Source: JBOGGN01 sp050744165 (GTDB taxonomy: Bacteria > Actinomycetota > Acidimicrobiia > Acidimicrobiales > Palsa-688). Taken from it: a stretch of 7,431 nucleotides of DNA. This document shows, one piece after another, positions 6,764-7,431 of this stretch. The stretch is taken from positions 1-7,431 of the forward strand of contig JBOGGN010000316.1 in the NCBI GenBank assembly GCA_050744165.1, read 5' to 3'. The first letter of the stretch is position 1. Each line of letters starts with the position of its first letter. The notes beneath the pieces were generated by a model. The model saw nothing but the letters and a program-made list of their open reading frames with translations, made no database searches and was not told the origin of the DNA. The translations under genes were made by a program, and so were the position numbers.

Positions 6764-6769
6764 TAGGCT
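6764..6769 (+). promoter_or_regulatory. Possible -10 box (TAGGCT) for the DUF427 gene and its leader ORF
   Basis: TAGGCT lies eight bases before the ATG at 6778, in the 115-base space between the start of the divergent peptidase gene (6700) and the DUF427 start (6816). With a start point about seven bases downstream, the transcript would begin at or beside the ATG. The two divergent candidate -10 boxes are about 50 bases apart, so the upstream elements of both promoters would overlap. Confidence 0.35.
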
Positions 6770-6777
6770 CTCGACCC

Positions 6778-6819
6778 ATGCGTGGCACAGATGCCTGGTG
6801 GTGCGGGGGCGGGCGGTGA
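6778..6819 (+). CDS. Possible 13-codon leader ORF overlapping the DUF427 start
   Basis: ATG at 6778 opens a short frame encoding MRGTDAWWCGGGR and ending in TGA at 6817-6819. The TGA overlaps a GTG (6816-6818) in the DUF427 frame as GTGA, the same arrangement seen between the membrane protein and transferase genes. The peptide may serve only to deliver ribosomes to the next start. Alternatively, the ATG is the true start of the DUF427 protein and a one-base indel in the neighbouring G-rich run (6803-6813) has split the frame. It is too short to judge by codon use. Confidence 0.3.
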   Translation: MRGTDAWWCGGGR

Positions 6820-7431
6820 GCCCGGCGGCGGCGGGGCGGGTCAAGATCGAGCACAGCGCCAAGCGGGTCCGGGTGCTGCTCGCCGGCGAGTTGGTAGCCG
6901 ACACCACCTCGCCGTTGCTCGTGTGGGAGGTGCCGTATTTTCCGGCCTATTACTTCCCCGCGGACGACATCCGGGCCACCTTGGTCGCCGCCGGCGCGGG
7001 CCCCCACTCGCCCAGCCGGGGCGACGCCCAGCGCTTCGACGTCAAGGTGTCGGCGGCGACGGCGCCGGGAGCGGCCCTGGCGTACCCGGACTCGCCGCTC
7101 GAGGAGCTCCGGTCCGCGGTGCGCTTCGAGTGGGACGCCATGAGCGAATGGCTCGAAGAGGACGAACCGATCTACACCCACCCTCGCGACCCGTACCACC
7201 GGGTCGACATCCTCAACAGCAGCCGCCATATCGAGGTGCGCATCGACGGGGTCACCGTCGCCGACAGCCACCAGCCGCGGATCTTGTTCGAGACCTCGCT
7301 GCCGCCGCGCTACTACCTGCCGCTCACCGACGTGCGCCTCGACCTTTTGCGCCCCACCGACACCGTCACCCACTGCCCGTACAAGGGTGCGGCGACGTAC
7401 TGGTCGGTCGTGGTCGGCGGTACCGAGCACC
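6816..7431 (+). CDS. Tandem DUF427 domain protein, partial at window edge (at least 205 residues)
   Basis: The frame is open from after a TAG at 6747-6749 to the window end. It encodes two copies of the DUF427 fold. The first contains RVLLAGELVADTTSPLLVWE (19-38) and PAYYFPADDI (43-52). The second contains RIDGVTVADSHQPRILFET (142-160), RYYLPLTDVRLDLL (165-178) and the hallmark THCPYKGAATYWSV (185-198). Between them lies the acidic FEWDAMSEWLEEDEP (104-118) and THPRDPYHRVD (121-131). The family is widespread in actinobacteria and, to my knowledge, lacks an established biochemical role. The start is unsettled: GTG codons at 6798, 6801 and 6816 are all in frame and none has a good ribosome site. 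I chose 6816 because it overlaps the upstream short ORF as GTGA. The C-terminal end is outside the window. A long open frame on the opposite strand here is a GC-driven shadow. Confidence 0.9.
   Translation, partial: MSPAAAGRVKIEHSAKRVRVLLAGELVADTTSPLLVWEVPYFPAYYFPADDIRATLVAAGAGPHSPSRGDAQRFDVKVSAATAPGAALAYPDSPLEELRSAVRFEWDAMSEWLEEDEPIYTHPRDPYHRVDILNSSRHIEVRIDGVTVADSHQPRILFETSLPPRYYLPLTDVRLDLLRPTDTVTHCPYKGAATYWSVVVGGTEH

Noticed and set aside
6701..6907. N-terminal extension of the metallopeptidase to a start at 6907
   Set aside because: It would cross the divergent promoter region and the start of DUF427 and add 69 residues before the hydrophobic N-terminal segment. The GTG at 6698-6700 gives a normal export-type N-terminus.
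6498..7430. A 310-codon open frame on the minus strand opposite the DUF427 gene
   Set aside because: The plus strand carries unmistakable tandem DUF427 sequence, while the minus-strand translation is low-complexity Arg/Val/Gly text and also runs over the peptidase gene in another frame.
1..7431. A defence, mobile or biosynthetic gene system linking these genes
   Set aside because: Apart from the coupled membrane protein and transferase, the genes belong to unrelated housekeeping or uncharacterised families, with no toxin, nuclease partner, transposase, synthase or integrase. A shared system would be invention.

Overview
This is a very GC-rich window with dense coding and G/C-dominated third codon positions. 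It reads like chromosomal DNA of a high-GC actinobacterium. The long Lhr helicase resembles the mycobacterial type, the tandem DUF427 protein is of an actinobacterial kind, and several start codons sit 7-9 bases behind a TANNNT box with no Shine-Dalgarno sequence. I cannot name the species. No rRNA, tRNA, CRISPR array, insertion sequence or phage gene was seen.

Layout. Four genes run leftward (minus strand): an exported matrixin-like zinc metallopeptidase (6071-6700), a five-helix membrane protein with a proline-rich cytoplasmic loop (4671-5981), a Sfp-type 4'-phosphopantetheinyl transferase (3970-4674), and the helicase gene lhr (from 3951 to beyond base 1). The membrane protein and the transferase overlap by four bases (GTGA), and lhr follows the transferase after 18 bases, so these three probably share a transcript. 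The peptidase is separated from them by 89 bases that hold an inverted repeat and a possible new promoter. On the plus strand, diverging from the peptidase, is a tandem-DUF427 protein (about 6816 to beyond 7431). It may be preceded by a 13-codon leader ORF that overlaps its GTG start.

The strongest observation is in lhr. The helicase reading frame meets a single in-frame TAG at 1081-1083 (minus strand). It then stays open, in the same frame and with clear Lhr C-terminal homology, for 360 more codons to the window edge. The amber codon falls after the helicase core and before the C-terminal winged-helix region. It could be a sequencing error, a recent nonsense mutation, readthrough or recoding, or a split into core and C-terminal polypeptides. 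The window alone cannot decide.

I see no defence system, gene cluster or other coherent new system here. The less ordinary items are the lhr amber codon, the coupled membrane-protein/transferase pair, the small secreted metallopeptidase, and the leader ORF before the DUF427 gene.
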